Source: Dehalococcoidales bacterium (GTDB taxonomy: Bacteria > Chloroflexota > Dehalococcoidia > Dehalococcoidales > DAOVUZ01). Taken from it: a stretch of DNA of 7,412 nucleotides. Where the stretch lies: assembly GCA_030632305.1 (NCBI GenBank), contig DAOVUZ010000035.1, positions 1-7,412 on the forward strand, read 5' to 3'. Every line of letters begins with the position of its first letter. Position 1 is the stretch's first letter. A program made the position numbers and the translations under genes. The notes beneath the pieces are model-generated. The model ran no database searches. It saw only the letters and a list, made by a program, of their open reading frames with translations, and was not told where the DNA came from. Positions 4,771 to 7,412 of the stretch are shown in pieces.

Positions 4771-7083
4771 TTAGAGGGGCTTCGCCCCTCTAGAACGACC
4801 CAGTAGCCCTTCAAGTAGCATCTGGGCTGCCTTCTTATCCAGAGGTTTATTATTATTACCACATTTAGGTGACTGGGTACAGCCAGGGCAACCATCCTGA
4901 CACGGGCATTCTGCAATCACCCTGAGAGTAGCCTGCCATAATTCCGTTATCATGTCAAAGCCCTTCTCAGCAATGCCGACACCGCCAGGATAGGCATCAT
5001 AAATAAATATCTGGGCTCTCCCAGTATCAGGATGAAATGGGGTAGATACGCCACCAATATCATTCCGGTCACAAAGGGCAAACAAGGGAAGAATAGCAAT
5101 AGCGGCATGCTCAACAGCGTGTAACCCGCCGGCAAGGTCTAATTGAGCCTTGGTCAGCCGAGCCATAGCCTCAGGCGGCAGGTCAAACCACAGGGCAACA
5201 GTAGGAAAATGGTTAGGCGGCAAATCAAGGGGTTCTTCCCCAATTACCTCCTCGGTGAACTGCTCCTTCTTCCTGAAGCCAACCACAGTAGTGGTAACCT
5301 CTACCTCACCCAGGTAAACCTTTGTCTGGCGGTAGCTTCTATCACGGGCTACCCTCGTAATACGCAAATCAGTGAGGTCCTTAGCCTGGGTATAGTAAGA
5401 AGCAGTGGTCGGCACCGCATAGGCAGTATGATTAGCCAAGTCAAGCTCGGTGACCAGATATGATTCTCCCTGATGGAGGTAGATAGCGCCGGGATGTATC
5501 TGAAAGAAGGCAACACTAGCCTCTACCGTCTCCAGCAAGGAGTCAGTCGAGGTATCCAGTAAGGCAAAGTTCTGCCTGGAGGTAGAACGAATATTGATGC
5601 TTTGAGCCGGGTAAGCGATAGCCGGTGAAAGATACCACCTGCTATCACGCTCTCTAAACCTAAGCATACCCTGCCCTTCCAGCTCTGTCCTTTCCTGGCT
5701 TAAGGCAGAGCCAAAGAATTTCTCATCATCACTGCTTAGTGGCAACTCCCAGGCAGCACACAACAGATGAGCTCTTAAAATATAAGAATTATCAGGATTA
5801 ACTAAAGCATTCTCAAAGTTTTTCTGAAAAAAGAAGTCGGGGTGACGCATAAAATACTGGTCGAGGGGATTATCCAGTCCGATAAGAAAACTCAGCGATT
5901 CCTCCCTACCTCGCCCGCTCCTGCCTGCTTGCTGCCAGGTACTGGCAATACTCCCGGGATAGCCAGTAAGTATTGTTGCCTCCAGATCACCAATATCTAT
6001 GCCCAGCTCTAAAGCGGTAGTGGCCACCACCCCTATAAGTTGACCACTAAATAGCTCTTGCTCTATCTGACGCCGTTCCTGAGGGAGATAACCAGCCCGA
6101 TAGGGCTTAATCCTCTTTACCAGGTCTGGGCTGACCTCGGCTAGCCTTCGCCTTGAGTAGCTATAAATAAGTTCGGTTAGCCGACGAGTATGAGCAAAGG
6201 TCAGAGTTCGGATATTGCGGCTGACTAGTTCAGCAAGTAGATTGGTAGCTTCACTATTAGCACTACGCCTGACACTCTTGGCCTCATCTATGATTGGAGG
6301 ATTCCAGAAGACAAAGTCCTTTCCCCCGTGGGGAGAGCCATCATTACTAACTACAGTAAAAGGTAAACCCACCAGTCTTTCCGCATGCTCACCGGGGTTA
6401 GCTATAGTCGCTGAACAGCAGATAAACTGAGGATTTGAGCCATAATGACTACATAGACGGCGCAGGCGACGCAACACACAGGCAACATGGGAGCCAAAAA
6501 CACCACGATAGGTATGGGCTTCATCTACTACTACATACCTCAAGTGGCGCAGTAACCTTGACCATGATTGGTGATTGGGCAGGATACCAATATGGAGCAT
6601 ATCGGGATTGGTAACTATCACCCTGGCTCGTTTTCTTATCTCAGCCCGCTCAGGCTGGGGGGTGTCACCATCAAAGGTAGCAAATTCCCCTACCCTGAGT
6701 TGAGTTGAGCAAAATAACTCTTGTAAACCACGCAACTGGTCCTGAGCCAGAGCTTTGGTTGGGAAAAGGTAAAGGGCATTACTAGCTGGTTCAGTTAAAA
6801 TTGCCTGGAGTACAGGAATGTTATAGCACAGGGTCTTACCGCTGGCGCTTGATGTTGACACCATCACATTCATACCGTTTCGGGCAGAATTCACCGCTTC
6901 AACCTGGTGAGTATAAAGAGGTAATAAACCATGCTCATTAAGGCAATCTTGTAGATTGCTAACCAGGGGCTTGTCTAATTCGGCACAGTTGGCGTCACGA
7001 GGTGGAATATGCTCAATATGAGCAATCTGACCGGCATAAGTAGGTTGAGCTGTAAGATGCTGGAGAAAGACCATAGAATTCAT
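4771..7083 (-). CDS. DEAH-box SF2 helicase with C-terminal DUF1998/MZB domain (MrfA/YprA-like)
   Basis: A 770-residue cytoplasmic ATP-dependent helicase. Motifs in order: Q-like LYTHQ (57-61), Walker A SASGKT (79-84), Ia PTKALAQDQ (108-116), TNPDML (158-163), Walker B DEAH (187-190), SAT (224-226), then domain 2 with YRAGYLPQERRQIE (328-341), ATTALELGIDIGDLE (354-368) and QQAGRSGRGRE (384-394). The C-terminal MZB region has LHAVEHA (654-660), YDAYPGGVGIAEKGFD (695-710) and cysteines 726, 728, 732, 735 and 741, four of which probably bind zinc. Length and layout match B. subtilis MrfA, a DNA-repair helicase acting on mitomycin lesions with the exonuclease MrfB; no nuclease gene is next to it here. 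ATG 7083 is the start because an in-frame TGA lies five codons upstream; the ribosome site (GACGAG) is weak. It lies 50 bases after DUF503. Confidence 0.93.
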   Translation of the reverse strand: MNSMVFLQHLTAQPTYAGQIAHIEHIPPRDANCAELDKPLVSNLQDCLNEHGLLPLYTHQVEAVNSARNGMNVMVSTSSASGKTLCYNIPVLQAILTEPASNALYLFPTKALAQDQLRGLQELFCSTQLRVGEFATFDGDTPQPERAEIRKRARVIVTNPDMLHIGILPNHQSWSRLLRHLRYVVVDEAHTYRGVFGSHVACVLRRLRRLCSHYGSNPQFICCSATIANPGEHAERLVGLPFTVVSNDGSPHGGKDFVFWNPPIIDEAKSVRRSANSEATNLLAELVSRNIRTLTFAHTRRLTELIYSYSRRRLAEVSPDLVKRIKPYRAGYLPQERRQIEQELFSGQLIGVVATTALELGIDIGDLEATILTGYPGSIASTWQQAGRSGRGREESLSFLIGLDNPLDQYFMRHPDFFFQKNFENALVNPDNSYILRAHLLCAAWELPLSSDDEKFFGSALSQERTELEGQGMLRFRERDSRWYLSPAIAYPAQSINIRSTSRQNFALLDTSTDSLLETVEASVAFFQIHPGAIYLHQGESYLVTELDLANHTAYAVPTTASYYTQAKDLTDLRITRVARDRSYRQTKVYLGEVEVTTTVVGFRKKEQFTEEVIGEEPLDLPPNHFPTVALWFDLPPEAMARLTKAQLDLAGGLHAVEHAAIAILPLFALCDRNDIGGVSTPFHPDTGRAQIFIYDAYPGGVGIAEKGFDMITELWQATLRVIAECPCQDGCPGCTQSPKCGNNNKPLDKKAAQMLLEGLLGRSRGAKPL
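4772..4792. repeat. Perfect 9-bp-stem hairpin spanning the helicase stop codon
   Basis: Arms TAGAGGGGC (4772-4780) and GCCCCTCTA (4784-4792) surround a 3-base loop. On the minus strand the core is GCGAAGC, known as an unusually stable DNA mini-hairpin. The helicase stop codon TAA (complement of 4771-4773) lies in the distal arm, and the last residues, RGAKPL, are encoded by the palindrome. The following minus-strand sequence is AATAAAAACTTTTC, which lacks a proper T tract, so terminator function is doubtful. Confidence 0.75.
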
Positions 7084-7133
7084 TAATGGTTCTCGTCAAA
7101 TTTACCCGGGGAAAACCTTGATTCGCCTAGATG

Positions 7134-7412
7134 TTAGAAAACAGGCAGAATCTCAATCTCATAGTCGAGTATTTCTACATCAAACCGACTGTTAACAATA
7201 AAGTCCACTACATTTGACAGGACTTCGTTAGTATACCGCCCATCATTGCTAACACAACAGATTCCCAAGGTAGCCAATTGCCATAGCTCGTGGTCATCAA
7301 CCTCAGCCATGGAAACATTAAACTTGTTTTTAACCCGGGTGATAACGGACTTCAATACCCGCCGCTTACCCTTGAGAGATAAATTCTCAGGTAAACGAAG
7401 GCTAACCCTACA
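7134..7412 (-). CDS. DUF503 (YlxP-like) family protein, 5' end outside the window
   Basis: The frame stays open to the window edge, giving 92 visible residues; the family is usually about 90-97, so only a few N-terminal residues are missing. An apparent TTG start at 7355 would cut off the conserved first part and should not be used. Recognisable family features are VSLRLPENLSLKGKRRVLKS (visible residues 3-22), the VKNKFNVSMAEVDDHELWQLATLGICCVSND block (27-57, starting at the conserved N/S-V-x-x-A-E-V), a central helix NEVLSNVVDFI (62-72) and a final strand ending DYEIEILPVF. The fold is a small ferredoxin-like alpha/beta domain. In many Firmicutes the homologue ylxP sits in the nusA-infB-rbfA cluster, suggesting a link with translation, but the biochemical function is unknown. 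Here it precedes the helicase on the same strand by 50 bases. Confidence 0.88.
   Translation of the reverse strand, partial: CRVSLRLPENLSLKGKRRVLKSVITRVKNKFNVSMAEVDDHELWQLATLGICCVSNDGRYTNEVLSNVVDFIVNSRFDVEILDYEIEILPVF

Noticed and set aside
4772..4792. Hairpin as an intrinsic terminator of the helicase gene
   Set aside because: The stem is strong, but the downstream minus-strand bases (AATAAAAACTTTTC) are not a T tract, and on the plus strand GAACGACCC follows. Termination cannot be excluded but is not supported.
4719..4916. Long N-terminal extension of ftsY overlapping the helicase gene
   Set aside because: The extension reads through the helicase 3' end and the palindromes, has no FtsY-like sequence, and the conserved N domain begins right after TTG 4718, which has a ribosome site.
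5143..5463. Plus-strand 106-codon frame opposite the helicase
   Set aside because: It is antisense to conserved helicase sequence and its translation shows no family features.
4771..7083. DISARM or other defence-system helicase (DUF1998 is also found in DrmA)
   Set aside because: No methyltransferase, DrmB or nuclease gene is adjacent, neighbours are housekeeping genes, and length and motif layout fit MrfA/YprA.
7134..7355. DUF503 as a complete 73-residue gene starting at TTG 7355
   Set aside because: The frame continues to the window edge and encodes the conserved family N terminus (RLPENLSLKGKRRVLKS), so the gene is cut by the window, not short.

Overview
The window holds eight protein-coding genes in two converging blocks and looks like ordinary chromosomal housekeeping sequence from a free-living bacterium. 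Gene content and the short GC-rich palindromes between genes make an anaerobic Chloroflexota lineage (Dehalococcoidia-like) my best guess. That assignment is inference from family resemblance, with no search behind it. No RNA gene, CRISPR array, transposase or phage gene is visible. No stretch longer than 300 bases lacks a gene; the largest gap is 162 bases (3651-3812) and is filled with repeat structure.

Left block, + strand (1-2856): a potassium-uptake cluster. It runs from a TrkH-type K+ channel subunit (5' end outside the window), through a UspA-fold protein and a TrkA-type RCK protein with only the nucleotide-binding domain, to a second RCK protein with both N and C domains. The last three genes are tightly packed (4-base overlap, then a 9-base gap). 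They appear to have their own sigma70-like promoter in the 88-base gap after trkH. The RCK proteins should form the nucleotide-gated cytoplasmic regulator of the TrkH channel.

Right block, - strand (7412 down to 2889), in transcription order: a DUF503 (YlxP-like) small protein cut by the right edge, a 770-residue DEAH-box helicase with a C-terminal DUF1998/MZB cysteine cluster (MrfA/YprA type), ftsY (SRP receptor GTPase) and lgt (prolipoprotein diacylglyceryl transferase). FtsY delivers nascent membrane and secreted proteins to the translocon, and Lgt lipidates exported lipoproteins, so these two neighbours share an envelope-biogenesis theme. The helicase is a probable DNA-repair protein with no obvious functional link to them.

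The most unusual material is in the two gaps flanking ftsY. Both carry GC-rich inverted repeats and a shared degenerate repeat of about 30 bases in the same orientation. Upstream of ftsY this material contributes the helicase stop codon and last residues, and the ftsY Shine-Dalgarno sequence. I did not find a convincing new biological system. The items worth a second look are these repeats, the split RCK pair, the non-canonical UspA nucleotide site and the Lgt with altered signature residues.
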